Origin: Lysobacter sp. K5869
GTDB lineage: Bacteria; Pseudomonadota; Gammaproteobacteria; Xanthomonadales; Xanthomonadaceae
DNA length: 64,000 bases
Direction of reading: 5' to 3'
Assembly: GCF_018847975.1 (NCBI RefSeq)
Contig: NZ_CP072597.1
Location: 744,001 to 808,000 of the forward strand
A program made the position numbers and the translations under genes. Under the pieces are notes generated by a model. It searched no databases and was not told the DNA's origin. It was given only the letters and a program-made list of their open reading frames with translations. Positions 48,869 to 57,994 of the stretch are shown here, in pieces. How positions within the stretch are numbered: position 1 is the first letter of the stretch; each line of letters begins with the position of its first letter.

Positions 48869-49145
48869 TTTTTTGCTCGTCATCTCCGCGAAAGCGAGGA
48901 TCCACAGACTTCAGAGTCATGCCTCGGGGAAGCCCTGGATTCCCGCCTTCGCGGGAACGACGGGGTGGTGCTTGTGTCGCCAGCGGGTGTCGCTTACCCA
49001 GCCACTCCCGCTGCTTTCGCTTTTTGCTCGTCATCCCCGCGAAAGCGGGGATCCACAGGCTTCGGGGTCATGCTTTGATGAAGCCCTGCATTCCCGCCTT
49101 CGCGGGAACGACGGTGCGGCGCTCATGTCGCCAGCGGGTTGCCGC
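48869..49145. repeat. Tandem pair of a dispersed repeat (period about 150) between bioF and bioH
   Basis: Copies at 48878-48963 and 49029-49114 share CGTCATCCCCGCGAAAGCGG, ATCCACAG.CTTC and the ending TTCCCGCCTTCGCGGGAACG. Each copy has a GNRA-like mini-hairpin at both ends (CCCGC GAAA GCGGG; CCCGC CTTC GCGGG). The tandem unit also includes TTTTTGCTCGTCAT before and GTCGCCAGCGGGT after. The copies split the biotin gene cluster, and no gene lies between 48799 and 49192. Confidence 0.8.
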
Positions 49146-49192
49146 TTTGCGCTACCCCGCCGCCATCGCATCCTCAGCTTCCAACGCAAGCC

Positions 49193-50428
49193 TTACCGCG
49201 CAGCCCCCGCGGCCGCCATCGCCGCCTCGTCCGCGCGCTCGATCGCGACCCGTTCGGCCGCGCGCGCCAGCGCGTCGATCAGGCCTTCGACCTGCTCGCG
49301 CGTGTGCAGCGCCGAGAACGTCACCCGCAACCGCGCGCGCCCTTCCGGCACGGTCGGCGGACGGATCGCGGCGACCCAGTAACCCTGTTGCTCCAGCGCC
49401 TGCGCCATCGCCAGCGCGCGGCGGTCGTCGCCGCACATCACCGGCTGGATCGGCGTGCCCGAGGGCAGCAGTTCCAGGCCGAGCTGGGTCGCGCGTTCGC
49501 GGAACAGCGCGGTCATCTCGGCCAGCTTCTCGCGGCGCCAATGGTCGTTGCGCGCCAGCTTGATCGCCGCGCGCGTGGCCGCGGCCTGCGCCGGCGGCAG
49601 CGCCGTGGTGTAGAGATGGCTGCGCGCGGTTTCGGCCAGATGCCCGATCAGGTCGGCGTCGCCGTGCAGCGCCGCGCCGTAGCTGCCCAGCGCCTTGCCG
49701 AAGGTCGCCAGCTGCAGCGGCACTTCCTGCACCGACAAACGCGCCGCGGCGACGCTGCCGCGCCCGTCCGGGCCGGTGACGCCGACGCCGTGGGCGTCGT
49801 CGACGTACAGCACCGCCTTCTGCGCGCGCGCCACCAGGGCCAGATCGCGCAGCGGCGCGATGTCGCCGTCCATGCTGAAAACGCCGTCGGTGGCGAGCAT
49901 CGCCAAGCCGTCGGGCACGTTGCGCAGCTGCCGGATCGCGCCTTCGGGATCGGCGTGCGGATAGCGGCGCAAACGGCAGCCGGCCAGACGCGCGGCGTCG
50001 ATCAGGCTGGCGTGATTGAGCCGGTCCTGCACGCACACGTCTTCTTCGCCGAGCAAGCCCTGGACCGCGGCGAGATTGGCCATGAAGCCGCTGCCCAGCA
50101 GCAGCGCGCGCGGCGATTCCAGCCAATCGGCCAGTTCGCGCTCGAGCGCTTCGTGCTGGGCGTGATGCCCGCAGACCAAATGCGAGGCGACGCCGCCGGT
50201 GCCTTCGCGCGAGGCCGCGTCCTGGAACGCGTTGATCACCGCGAAGTGCTGCGACAGACCGAGGTAATCGTTGCCGCAGAAATTCACCAGCGAACGCCCG
50301 TCGACTTCGCAGCGCGCGCCGTCGCGGTGGGTCACCGCGCGGTGGGTACGACTGCGCGCGGCCGCCACGCGCTGGGCTTGTGCGGCGTGGATCCGGTCGC
50401 GCCAAAGGATTCGCTGGCTGCTGCTCAT
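49193..50428 (-). CDS. bioF: 8-amino-7-oxononanoate synthase BioF
   Basis: The 411-residue PLP enzyme condenses pimeloyl-ACP with alanine. The motifs are [48 protein letters not shown], the PLP-binding Asp in VDDAHGVG (Asp210) and the Schiff-base Lys245 in [27 protein letters not shown] ends the fold. It follows bioB with 18 bases between, so both are in one transcript controlled from the bioB promoter. Confidence 0.95.
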   Translation of the reverse strand: MSSSQRILWRDRIHAAQAQRVAAARSRTHRAVTHRDGARCEVDGRSLVNFCGNDYLGLSQHFAVINAFQDAASREGTGGVASHLVCGHHAQHEALERELADWLESPRALLLGSGFMANLAAVQGLLGEEDVCVQDRLNHASLIDAARLAGCRLRRYPHADPEGAIRQLRNVPDGLAMLATDGVFSMDGDIAPLRDLALVARAQKAVLYVDDAHGVGVTGPDGRGSVAAARLSVQEVPLQLATFGKALGSYGAALHGDADLIGHLAETARSHLYTTALPPAQAAATRAAIKLARNDHWRREKLAEMTALFRERATQLGLELLPSGTPIQPVMCGDDRRALAMAQALEQQGYWVAAIRPPTVPEGRARLRVTFSALHTREQVEGLIDALARAAERVAIERADEAAMAAAGAAR

Positions 50429-50446
50429 GGCAGGTGGCTCCGCCGC

Positions 50447-51490
50447 TCAGGCGGCGCAGGTGTGGGCGGGAGGTGCCTCGTGGTCCTCAATACTCGCATG
50501 GACGGTGCCCGCGGTCTCCACGATCTGCATCGGCCGCAGGCCCAGGCGGGCGAACAGCGCCAGGTCGCGCTCGGTGTCCGGGTTGCCGGTGGTCAGCAGC
50601 TTCTCGCCGTAGAAGATCGAGTTGGCGCCGGCCAGGAAGCACAGCGCCTGCAACTCGTCGCTCATCGATTCTCGACCGGCGGAGAGACGGACCATCGACT
50701 TGGGCATCATCAAGCGCGCAACCGCGATGGTGCGCACGAATTCGAACGGATCGAGCTCGGTGGTTCCGGCCAGCGGCGTGCCTTCGACCTGGACCAGCCG
50801 GTTGATCGGCACCGAATCCGGGTGCGCCGGCAGATTGGCCAGAGTCTGCAGCAGGCCGGCGCGCTGCTCGCGCGACTCGCCCATGCCGACGATGCCGCCG
50901 CAGCAGGTCTTCATGCCGGCGTCGCGCACGTGCTCCAGCGTGTCCAGGCGGTCCTGGAACTCGCGGGTGCGGATGATCTCGTTGTAGAACTCCGGCGCGG
51001 TGTCGAGGTTGTGGTTGTAGTAGTCCAGGCCGGCGTCCTTGAGTTTCTGCGCCTGCTCGCCCGAGAGCATGCCCAGGGTGGCGCAGGTCTCCAGGCCCAG
51101 CGACTTCACCTCGCGGATCATCGCCGCGACCTTCGGGATATCGCGGTCCTTGGGCGAGCGCCAGGCCGCGCCCATGCAGAAGCGCGAGGCGCCGGCGGCC
51201 TTGGCCTGCTTGGCCTTTTCCAGCACCGCCTCGGTGCTCATCAGCTTGGTCGCGTCGACGCCGGTGTGGTAGCGCTGGGCCTGCGGGCAGTAGGCGCAGT
51301 CTTCCGGGCAGCCGCCGGTCTTGACCGACAGCAGGGTGCTGACCTGGACCTCGGCCGGGTCGAAGTTCTCGCGATGCACGCCGGCGGCGCGGTGCAGCAG
51401 TTCGGGGAACGACAGATCGAACAGCGCACGCACTTCGGCGCGGGACCAATCGTGACGCAGCGGGGTCGATTCGGGGGATGCGTTGGGCAC
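50447..51490 (-). CDS. bioB: Biotin synthase BioB
   Basis: The 347-residue radical-SAM enzyme inserts sulphur into dethiobiotin. The cluster motif is [12 protein letters not shown]. Other motifs are [24 protein letters not shown] (2Fe-2S ligand region), [11 protein letters not shown] and MVRLSAGRE (the Arg ligand of the 2Fe-2S cluster). The start is set at the GTG 51490 ([15 protein letters not shown]) that gives the usual length and follows a GGAG. An ATG at 51874 is in frame but adds 128 low-complexity residues across the promoter. Confidence 0.94.
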   Translation of the reverse strand: MPNASPESTPLRHDWSRAEVRALFDLSFPELLHRAAGVHRENFDPAEVQVSTLLSVKTGGCPEDCAYCPQAQRYHTGVDATKLMSTEAVLEKAKQAKAAGASRFCMGAAWRSPKDRDIPKVAAMIREVKSLGLETCATLGMLSGEQAQKLKDAGLDYYNHNLDTAPEFYNEIIRTREFQDRLDTLEHVRDAGMKTCCGGIVGMGESREQRAGLLQTLANLPAHPDSVPINRLVQVEGTPLAGTTELDPFEFVRTIAVARLMMPKSMVRLSAGRESMSDELQALCFLAGANSIFYGEKLLTTGNPDTERDLALFARLGLRPMQIVETAGTVHASIEDHEAPPAHTCAA

Positions 51491-51565
51491 CGGGCTGGCT
51501 CCAGCGGGACTGCACTGACGGCGGGCGGAAAGGGACCGGCTGGGGTGGATCGGGCCGGAGCGGGC

Positions 51566-51594
51566 AGTCTGGGAAGCGGCGGAGGGGCTGTCAA
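51566..51594 (-). promoter_or_regulatory. Predicted bioB promoter
   Basis: On the minus strand a perfect TTGACA (plus-strand 51589-51594) is followed after 17 bases by CAGACT (51566-51571), a weaker -10 word. The expected start site is about 70 bases before the bioB GTG. The -35 box lies in one arm of the BirA-type palindrome at 51587-51622. Confidence 0.55.
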
Positions 51595-51622
51595 CCGTTG
51601 CCGAGCCGCCTTGGTTGACAGC
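51587..51622. promoter_or_regulatory. Predicted BirA operator upstream of bioB
   Basis: Perfect 10-base arms GCTGTCAACC (51587-51596) and GGTTGACAGC (51613-51622) are separated by 16 bases. This matches the general form of BirA operators (TTGTAAACC, about 15-16 bases, GGTTTACAA) with C/G replacing one A/T pair. The site covers the -35 box of the bioB promoter, so biotinyl-AMP-loaded BirA would repress bioBF. The remaining gap up to comF at 51980 holds no other supported feature. Confidence 0.65.
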
Positions 51623-51979
51623 GGCCGAGGGCGGAAATGAATGCAATTTGCGCGACGTTATCGGCAAGTTCGTTGCGATCGCGCCCTGTTGGCGGCGCGA
51701 TCGCGTGCGTTGCGCAGGCACGGGCGGTTGCGAAGGCGCGCGGGACGCGCTCGTGGGGCGGGGACGCGGCGGATTTCGACGCGGTTTCGGGCGGTTGGCC
51801 CGAATGGGCAAGGTCGGGGCGGCCGCCGGCACAGGCCGCCCCGGGTGCGCGAAAGTAGTTGCCGGCCCATCCAACGCCTGAGAACGGGAAACTCCTCATC
51901 TCCCGTCGGCCGCTTTTCCGACCCGCCGCGCCGTCCCGTGCCTACGGCGACGTCCGGCTCCCGCGCCGACACTGGCCGC

Positions 51980-52981
51980 ATGCCCGCCGCCCTTCCCCTC
52001 CCGCCCACCGCCACCGGTTTCTGGCCGCGCCTGGGCTGGGCGCTATGGCCCGCGCGCTGCCTGATCTGCAGCGAACCCGGACTGCCCGGCTGCGACTTGT
52101 GCGCGGCGTGTTGGACGCATTGGCCGCGCGCCGGACGAAGTTGCCTGGGATGCGCGATGCCGCTGATCGGCGACCGCCCTCGTTCGGCAAGCGACGAGGA
52201 CGCGGCGACGGACTCGGCGCTGATCGTCGAAGCGGCGCCCGAGCGCTGCGGCGCCTGCCGCGCCCGCGCCTCGCCGTTGAACGAAGTGCGCGCGGCCAGT
52301 CTCTATCGCGCGCCGCTCGACCGCTTGCTGCCGCGCTTCAAATTCCACCGCGATCTCGCCGCCGGGCGCTTGCTGGCGACGACCATGGCCGCGGCGTTCG
52401 CGCCGGTGGCCGCGCGCATCGTCGCGGATGCGGGCGGGTGCGGTGAGGGTGTCCTCGGCTGCAGCGACCGCGGCGAATGTGGCGGCCGCGATGACTGCGG
52501 TTGCGACGAAGCCTCTCGACAGCTCGAACTCGCCACGCTCCCTCCGAGCGACATCGGCCTACCGGCAATGAACGTCGACCCCGTTCGGCGCGATTGCGCG
52601 CGTGTGGCACCTCCTGCGTCTTCACGCGCCACAGCGGTACTGATTCCTGTGCCCTTGCACCACACCCGTCTGCGCCAACGCGGCTACGACCAAGCCTTGG
52701 AACTGGCGCGTCCGCTATCGCGCCGCCTCGACCTGCCCTTGCGCGCCAACGGCCTGCATCGCGCCCGCGACACCCCGCCTCAATCGCGCCTCGACGCTAC
52801 GCAACGCCGGCGCAACCTGCGCGACGCTTTCGCCTGGAACGCGACCGCACCGCCGCCGATGCACGCGATCCTGATCGACGACGTCATGACCACGGGCGCG
52901 ACGCTGCATGCCGCCGCGCAGGCGCTGCGACGTGCGGGTGCGCAGCGGGTCGATGCTTGGGTTTGCGCGCGGACGCTGTAG
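51980..52981 (+). CDS. comF: ComF-family phosphoribosyltransferase with an inserted Cys-rich segment
   Basis: The 333-residue protein has an N-terminal double zinc ribbon (CLICSEPGLPGCDLCAACW; CLGCAM; CGACRARASPL) and a phosphoribosyltransferase domain with IPVPLHHTRLRQRGYDQALELARPL, QSRLDATQRRRNLRDAF and the PRPP loop ILIDDVMTTGATLHA (about 297-311). ComF is needed for DNA uptake during natural transformation. Usual proteins have about 230-250 residues. Here residues about 150-215 form an extra segment, partly Cys/Gly-rich (GGCGEGVLGCSDRGECGGRD), between the ribbon and the catalytic part. The reading frame is kept. Confidence 0.88.
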   Translation: MPAALPLPPTATGFWPRLGWALWPARCLICSEPGLPGCDLCAACWTHWPRAGRSCLGCAMPLIGDRPRSASDEDAATDSALIVEAAPERCGACRARASPLNEVRAASLYRAPLDRLLPRFKFHRDLAAGRLLATTMAAAFAPVAARIVADAGGCGEGVLGCSDRGECGGRDDCGCDEASRQLELATLPPSDIGLPAMNVDPVRRDCARVAPPASSRATAVLIPVPLHHTRLRQRGYDQALELARPLSRRLDLPLRANGLHRARDTPPQSRLDATQRRRNLRDAFAWNATAPPPMHAILIDDVMTTGATLHAAAQALRRAGAQRVDAWVCARTL

Positions 52982-53053
52982 TCGGTCCTGCGCTCGTCGG
53001 AACCGATGACTGCCGCTCTTTCGCGGTAGCGCGCCAATCCATGCAATACAACG

Positions 53054-53090
53054 CTGAAGTCTTTGGCCCCCGCTTTCGCGGGGATGACGG
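53054..53090. repeat. Partial reversed copy of the dispersed repeat
   Basis: CTGAAGTCTTTGG followed by CCCCGCTTTCGCGGGGATGA is the reverse complement of the 5' part of the repeat seen at 48878 and 49029. It lies after the comF stop and contains a CCCCGC TTTC GCGGGG mini-hairpin. Confidence 0.7.
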
Positions 53091-53145
53091 CTTGGAGAAT
53101 CGCCGCGACGTTCGCGTTGTCGTTTTCTCCTGACCGTATAACCAA

Positions 53146-53177
53146 GTTGAATCGGCGCGCAGACGCGCCGATTCAAC
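53146..53177. repeat. Perfect 14-base hairpin next to the minisatellite
   Basis: The arms GTTGAATCGGCGCG (53146-53159) and CGCGCCGATTCAAC (53164-53177) flank a CAGA loop. The right arm overlaps the first unit of the 17-base array. No T-run follows, so a terminator function is uncertain. Confidence 0.75.
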
Positions 53178-53343
53178 GTCGGGCACCTCGCAACGTCGGG
53201 CACCTCGCAACGTCGGGCACCTCGCAACGTCGGGCACCTCGCAACGTCGGATCCCTCGCAACGTCGGATCCCTCGCAGCATCGGGACCCTCACAGCGTCG
53301 AGTCCCTCACCAGGCCGAAACCCTCACAACGTCGCGTTCCTCG
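53174..53343. repeat. Minisatellite: ten units of 17 bases
   Basis: Units 1-4 are identical (CAACGTCGGGCACCTCG), units 5-6 read CAACGTCGGATCCCTCG, and units 7-10 are progressively diverged (for example CAGCATCGGGACCCTCA). There are no spacers, so it is a tandem array and not a CRISPR. The array lies between comF and the M64-type peptidase gene, 104 bases past the peptidase stop. Confidence 0.9.
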
Positions 53344-53447
53344 TACGTCGGATTCACCATGACGCTGATTTTCTTGCGACGGCCCAAGCCGCTTGCGGCA
53401 ACCCGAACCCTTACGGCCACCCGCGAACCCGCCGATCCCGCACCGGC

Positions 53448-55229
53448 TCAACGCGCATCCACGGCTCGCTCGACCGCAACCGCAAGCGAGCCCGTCGAAG
53501 CCGCAGCGCCCTTCGCCGCCGCGACCCGAATCGTCCACGTGCGCGAGTGCCGCAACAGATTCCCCGCCATCGCCGCCTTCACGAATGCCGTCTGATCGAC
53601 GACGCGCAGTTCCAGGGTGCGCGTGGCCGGCGTCGCGGTGTCCTGGCGGAAGTCGTAGCTGGCCGCGGTCGCGCCGGAGATCGCCACGCCGTCGAGGTAC
53701 CACTGCATCCCGACCGCGCCGATGCTCGGCTTCAGCACGGTCGCGGAGAAGCGCTTGGTGGTGCCGCGCGCGTAGCTCACCGCGGTCGCCGGCGACGGCG
53801 CTTCGGTGCCGGGTTCGATCAGATCGATGCCGGCCGCGGGCGAACCGAAGCCGCCGCGATAGAGCTTGAGCACGTATTCCTGCCGGCACACCGGGCAGAA
53901 CGAAGTGCCCAGCGCGCGCATCAGGCAGGTGTTGTCGACCGGGCGATACATGCCGCTGCTGAGGTAGCGCGCGCCCTGGAACAAGCCGGTGCCGCTGGTG
54001 CCGGCCGGCGTCGGGATCGGCAGGCCGGGGGTGAACCAGCTGCGCCACTTCACCAGGCTGGCATTGGTCTGGTTGGTGACGTTGGCCTCGCACGGCGCGC
54101 TGCCGCCGAGGTCGCTGCAGGCCGGGAAGCCCGGATACGGCGAATCGTATTCGTCGGCGAGGCCGTGGAAGCTGTGGCCGAACTCATGGATGGCGATCAG
54201 GGACGCGCTGGTGTGCGCCGAGATCGTCGCGTAGGAACCGCCGGCGCCGCCGTAGACCGGGTCGTTCACCGTCACCAGGATCTTGTCCCAATCCGGGAAC
54301 CCGGCCGCGGCGGCCATCACCTTGGACGAGCGCGTGGTCAGCAGACGATGGATCTGGCTGGTGCAGAACGTCGCGTCCAGCGCGGTGTTGACGAAGATGC
54401 CCGCGCGCGGATCGGTGCGCGCCGCGGTGTCGGCGCAGCAGCTGGTGCCGGTGCAGCCGGCCTGATACGGCGGATGGTCGGCGCCGGACTGGCTCGAAGC
54501 GACGAAACCGGTCTGCCAGTTCACGAAGTTCTGGTAGTCCTTGTACGGGCTGACGTTGAACAACGCCGTCTTCAGCGCCGCGGCGTGATTGGCGAAAGTC
54601 GTCTGCTCGGCGCTGGTGTAGCCGTCGCCGAGCACGAGGATGTCGAGACGGTTGCCCGAATTGGCGGCCTTGGCGGCGCTGGCTTGCGCATCGCCCGACA
54701 ACGGCGCCGCCAGCGGCATCGCGCCGCGGGCGCTCGCGGCCAACGGCAATTGCGAAGCGCGGATCGCCAGCTCGCGCAGATCGAAGCGCTGTGCCGCCTT
54801 GGCCGCGCCGACGCCAGCGCCGGCACCGCCGAACTCGATCGCATCGGCCGTTTCCAGCGGCACCCGCACCACGAACGCGCGGTGCGGATCGCGCACCGGC
54901 CGATGCAGTTCGATGCGGCCGTCGCCGTGCTCGGGATCGGCGGCGAATTCGGCGCGCAGGAACTGCGGCACCTGCGCCTCGAACACCTGCGCGCTCTTGG
55001 CGCCGTTGCGCGAGACGCGATACTCGACCCGCTCCACTCCGCGTTCGGCCGATCGCTGGCCGCGCGCATCGCGCTGCGGATCGTTCAACTGCACCTGGGT
55101 GTAGAACACCGGTTCGGCGCGTCCCTGCGCGTCCATCTCGAACACGACGTAATGCGCGGGCACGGCGGCGTGGACGCAAGTCGCCGCCAGCGACAACGCG
55201 GCGGCGCACAGCAACGTGGACAGTCTCAT
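53448..55229 (-). CDS. Secreted M64-type (IgA peptidase-like) zinc metallopeptidase
   Basis: The 593-residue protein has a signal peptide (MRLSTLLCAAALSLAATCVHAA). The N-terminal part (about 25-190) is beta-rich. The peptidase domain begins at NRLDILVLGDGYTSAEQTTFANHA and contains NFVNWQTGFVASSQSGADHPP, the zinc motif HEFGHSFHGLADEY (His348, Glu349, His352, then Asp359/Glu360) and CLMRALGTSFCPVCRQEYV. A C-terminal immunoglobulin-like domain follows (about 455-570: GMQWYLDGVAISGATAASYDF). It fits the M64 family found in secreted proteases of predatory soil bacteria; the substrate is unknown. Several Cys pairs suggest disulphides. Confidence 0.88.
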   Translation of the reverse strand: MRLSTLLCAAALSLAATCVHAAVPAHYVVFEMDAQGRAEPVFYTQVQLNDPQRDARGQRSAERGVERVEYRVSRNGAKSAQVFEAQVPQFLRAEFAADPEHGDGRIELHRPVRDPHRAFVVRVPLETADAIEFGGAGAGVGAAKAAQRFDLRELAIRASQLPLAASARGAMPLAAPLSGDAQASAAKAANSGNRLDILVLGDGYTSAEQTTFANHAAALKTALFNVSPYKDYQNFVNWQTGFVASSQSGADHPPYQAGCTGTSCCADTAARTDPRAGIFVNTALDATFCTSQIHRLLTTRSSKVMAAAAGFPDWDKILVTVNDPVYGGAGGSYATISAHTSASLIAIHEFGHSFHGLADEYDSPYPGFPACSDLGGSAPCEANVTNQTNASLVKWRSWFTPGLPIPTPAGTSGTGLFQGARYLSSGMYRPVDNTCLMRALGTSFCPVCRQEYVLKLYRGGFGSPAAGIDLIEPGTEAPSPATAVSYARGTTKRFSATVLKPSIGAVGMQWYLDGVAISGATAASYDFRQDTATPATRTLELRVVDQTAFVKAAMAGNLLRHSRTWTIRVAAAKGAAASTGSLAVAVERAVDAR

Positions 55230-56451
55230 GGCGATTCCCCTGCGAGCGGCGGACGGATGCGCATCGGCGCCGGCCGCGGGAGGAAGCGGCCACGTCGATA
55301 TCGGATCGAAACGTCGGCGCCGCGGCGGTGCGGCTCGAAAGGTCCGCGCGCGCCCGGCGACATCGGCACGCTACTCCTAGGCCAGCGCGCCGAGCGTCGG
55401 CGCGGTCACAGTATCCGGCGGCGGGTTTCAGCCATTTTTGTGATGCGCGATAGCGGAAACGCAACCCGGGATGCGCAAGGCGCGGCGCGGACGAGCGGCC
55501 GAACGAGGCCAGTTCTATCGCGGGTTTGCGATTTGTATGGATGCCGCTTCGGCCAGGAGCCAGATTCATCTGTCGCCGCAGTCGCGACGCCGCGATACGA
55601 GCCGTAGCGGCCCGGCGTTCTCCGACATCTGTGCGGAGGCCGCTGCGATGGAGCGGCCTTTCCGCCCGTCGCCGCAGTCGGCGCCGCGCAATCCACGCAA
55701 CGCTCGCGCAGCCTCCGCCGCATATCGACATCGCCCAGCCCGACCCGCGACGACACCGCCCTCATCCCTGAGAAAAGACCTTCAGGCCCGACGCCTTCAA
55801 TCGGCCGCGACGCGGCTTCGACCCGCTCGGAGCCGAAAGCGTCGGGACTGAAGTTCCTCTCCCCTCGCGCGGGCGCACCTCTCGCGCGTCGCGGGCTCGC
55901 GCGTCCTGCGCGAAGCCCGCCCCCTTGGCCCCCACCCGATGGCGGCATCCCTGCCGCCACGCGCGCCGTCCTGGCGCATCCCCGATCCCGATCGCCCGCC
56001 GTCCCTGGCGGTGCTCCCTGCGCCGCGCCTCCTGGCGCGCCTGATCGAATCGGGCGGGTTCGTTCGGCCGACGTTCCCTGCCGTGCTCGGGGCCCGGCAT
56101 CGCAAGTTCTCCACCGACGAGGATGCTTGCCGCTTGCGATGCGCGTCCCTGGCCCCTTATCCGCCCCTCCTTGGGCGTCGCTGACGGGTTGGAATCCGTT
56201 CCTTGCCGCGTGCCGCTATTGTCGCCGTTGCGGTTCTCTCACATTGAGAATCCGCACCGATCGACGCGGCCCGAATGCCTCGGCGGGAACGCGGACGTGG
56301 AGCGTCGCGGCCTCCTTGTCCGCTCTCGCCGCGCGACCTGCGCGGCGTCTCCACGGCGCACAGAATCGCGCGCCGCGGCCGGCCGCGTCAGTCGGCCGTC
56401 GGCGCGCGTCGGGGTAGGATTTTTCCGCTTGCGCTCAGCGCTGCGATGCGC
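55230..56451. other. 1.2 kb gene-poor region
   Basis: No gene is supported. A 184-codon minus-strand frame (55406-55960) contains the run GERNFSPDAFGSERVEAASR, which I recall as a translated dispersed repeat in Lysobacter rather than a protein; I leave it out. Around 55930-56160 the words CCCTGGCG and CCTGGCGCG recur. An inverted repeat TTCTC/GAGAA lies at about 56223-56243. A dispersed repeat or decayed element is the likely content. Confidence 0.45.
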
Positions 56452-57891
56452 TTACGGCATCACCGGCGGGTGGTAGGTCAGGGTCAGACCGAGCAGCCAC
56501 AGCAGGCCGAGCACCAGCGGCACGTGCACCAGCAGCTGCAGGAAAGTGAAGCCGACGATGTCGCGCGCCTTCAGGCCCAGCACGCCCAACAGCGGCAGCA
56601 TCCAGAACGGGTTGATCAGGTTCGGCAGCGCTTCGGCCGCGTTGTAGACCTGAACCGCCCAGCCCAGGTGCACCTGCAGATCGTTGGCGGCCTGCATCAC
56701 GTACGGCGCTTCGATGATCCACTTGCCGCCGCCGGAGGGCACGAAGAAACCGAGCACCGCCGAGTACACGCCCATGACCAAGGTGAAAGTCTCGGTGCTG
56801 GCGATGCGCACGAACACGCTGGAAAGGTGATGCGCCAAGGTCTCGCCGTCGGCGCCCTTGGCCGCGGTCAGCAGGCTGGCGATGCCGCCGTAGAGCGGAA
56901 ACTGGATCAACACGCCGCCGGTGCTCGGCACCGCGCGCGCGACCGCGTTGAGGAAGCTGCGCGGGCGCCAGTGCAGCAGCAGGCCGGCGGTGAGAAACAG
57001 GAAATTGTAGGTGTTGAGGTTGGCGATCGCGGTCACCAGCGGTTTCTGCGCGAATTCGTAGATCAGCCAGCCCACGCTCATCGACGCGAGCAGCACGGTG
57101 ATCAGCGGGCTGTATTCGAGCCACTCGCCGGGGCGCGTGCGCGGCGGCAACGCGGCGGCGTGTTTTTCGTCGGCGGCGAGACGGTCGGCGCCGTCGAACT
57201 CGCGCGCGCGCCGCACCGAGGCGCCGCGCGGCGCGGTGACGAAGCACACCAGCAGCGACACCGCGATCAACGCGGCGGTCAGCGCGATCGACTGCCACAG
57301 GAAGATGGTTTCGCTGAAGGGAATCACGCCGGTGATCGCCAGCAACGCGGGCGGCATGCTCGCCGGATTGGCCTGCAATTGCGCGGCCGAGGAGCTCAGG
57401 CCCATCGCCCACACCGCGCCGAGGCCGAGATAGGCCGCGGCGCCGGCGGCGCGGTAGTCCATGTCCAAGTCGTCGCGCCGCGCCAGCGCGCGCACCAGCA
57501 AGCCGCCGAACACCAGCGAGAAGCCCCAGCTCAGCAGCGAGGTCAGCATGCTGACCAGGGCGACGTAGCAGATCGCGCCGCGGCCGGTGCGCGGGAAGCG
57601 CGCCAGCGCGTCGATCAGCCGCGCCACGGCCGGCGCGGTGGCGACGACGTAGCCGCCGATGACCACGAAGGCCATTTGCATGGTGAACGGGATCAGGCTC
57701 CAGTAGCCGTCGCCGAACGCCGCCGCGGTGGCGGTGGGCGTGGCGCCGAAGGCCAATGCGGCGAAGGCGACGACGACCACGCCGAGCGCAGCGAACACGT
57801 AGGCGTCGGGGAACCAGCGTTCGGCCCAGGCGGCGCTGCGCAGGGCGAAACGGGCGAGCGGGCCGTCGGCGGCGGGAGCGGCTGGGGTCAT
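56452..57891 (-). CDS. Short-chain fatty acid transporter, AtoE family
   Basis: The 479-residue membrane protein has the AtoE layout: ADGPLARFALRSAAWAERWFPDAYVFAALGVVVVA, IPFTMQMAFVVIGGYVVA, LSWGFSLVFGGLLVR, the glycine-rich QFPLYGGIASLL and the signature FFVPSGGGKWIIEAPYVM, then NAAEALPNLINPFWMLPLLG. It probably takes up short-chain fatty acids such as butyrate. No thiolase or CoA-transferase genes lie next to it. The start MTPAAPAADG (57891) is chosen over an ATG at 57966. REP-like repeats follow the 5' side. Confidence 0.9.
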   Translation of the reverse strand: MTPAAPAADGPLARFALRSAAWAERWFPDAYVFAALGVVVVAFAALAFGATPTATAAAFGDGYWSLIPFTMQMAFVVIGGYVVATAPAVARLIDALARFPRTGRGAICYVALVSMLTSLLSWGFSLVFGGLLVRALARRDDLDMDYRAAGAAAYLGLGAVWAMGLSSSAAQLQANPASMPPALLAITGVIPFSETIFLWQSIALTAALIAVSLLVCFVTAPRGASVRRAREFDGADRLAADEKHAAALPPRTRPGEWLEYSPLITVLLASMSVGWLIYEFAQKPLVTAIANLNTYNFLFLTAGLLLHWRPRSFLNAVARAVPSTGGVLIQFPLYGGIASLLTAAKGADGETLAHHLSSVFVRIASTETFTLVMGVYSAVLGFFVPSGGGKWIIEAPYVMQAANDLQVHLGWAVQVYNAAEALPNLINPFWMLPLLGVLGLKARDIVGFTFLQLLVHVPLVLGLLWLLGLTLTYHPPVMP

Positions 57892-57994
57892 GGCGTGAGT
57901 AGTCCTGCGGAGGCTTGGGGATTGTCCGAGCCGGGGGTGCGCGGGCCACTTGGACTTTAGTCGCAAAGGCGTGTGGCGGTCTTCCGGGGAGGCT

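Noticed and set aside
51615..51637. Plus-strand TTGACA as a divergent promoter for comF
   Set aside because: It arises from the symmetry of the palindrome; no good -10 word follows at 16-18 bases and comF starts more than 340 bases away.
51491..51874. N-terminal extension of bioB by 128 residues
   Set aside because: It would cross the predicted promoter and operator and has no sequence features of biotin synthase.
53174..53343. Possible CRISPR array
   Set aside because: The 17-base units are contiguous with no unique spacers, and no cas genes are present.
55406..55960. 184-codon minus-strand frame in the gene-poor region
   Set aside because: Basic, low-complexity translation that looks like a translated dispersed repeat; no ribosome-binding site, signal or domain.
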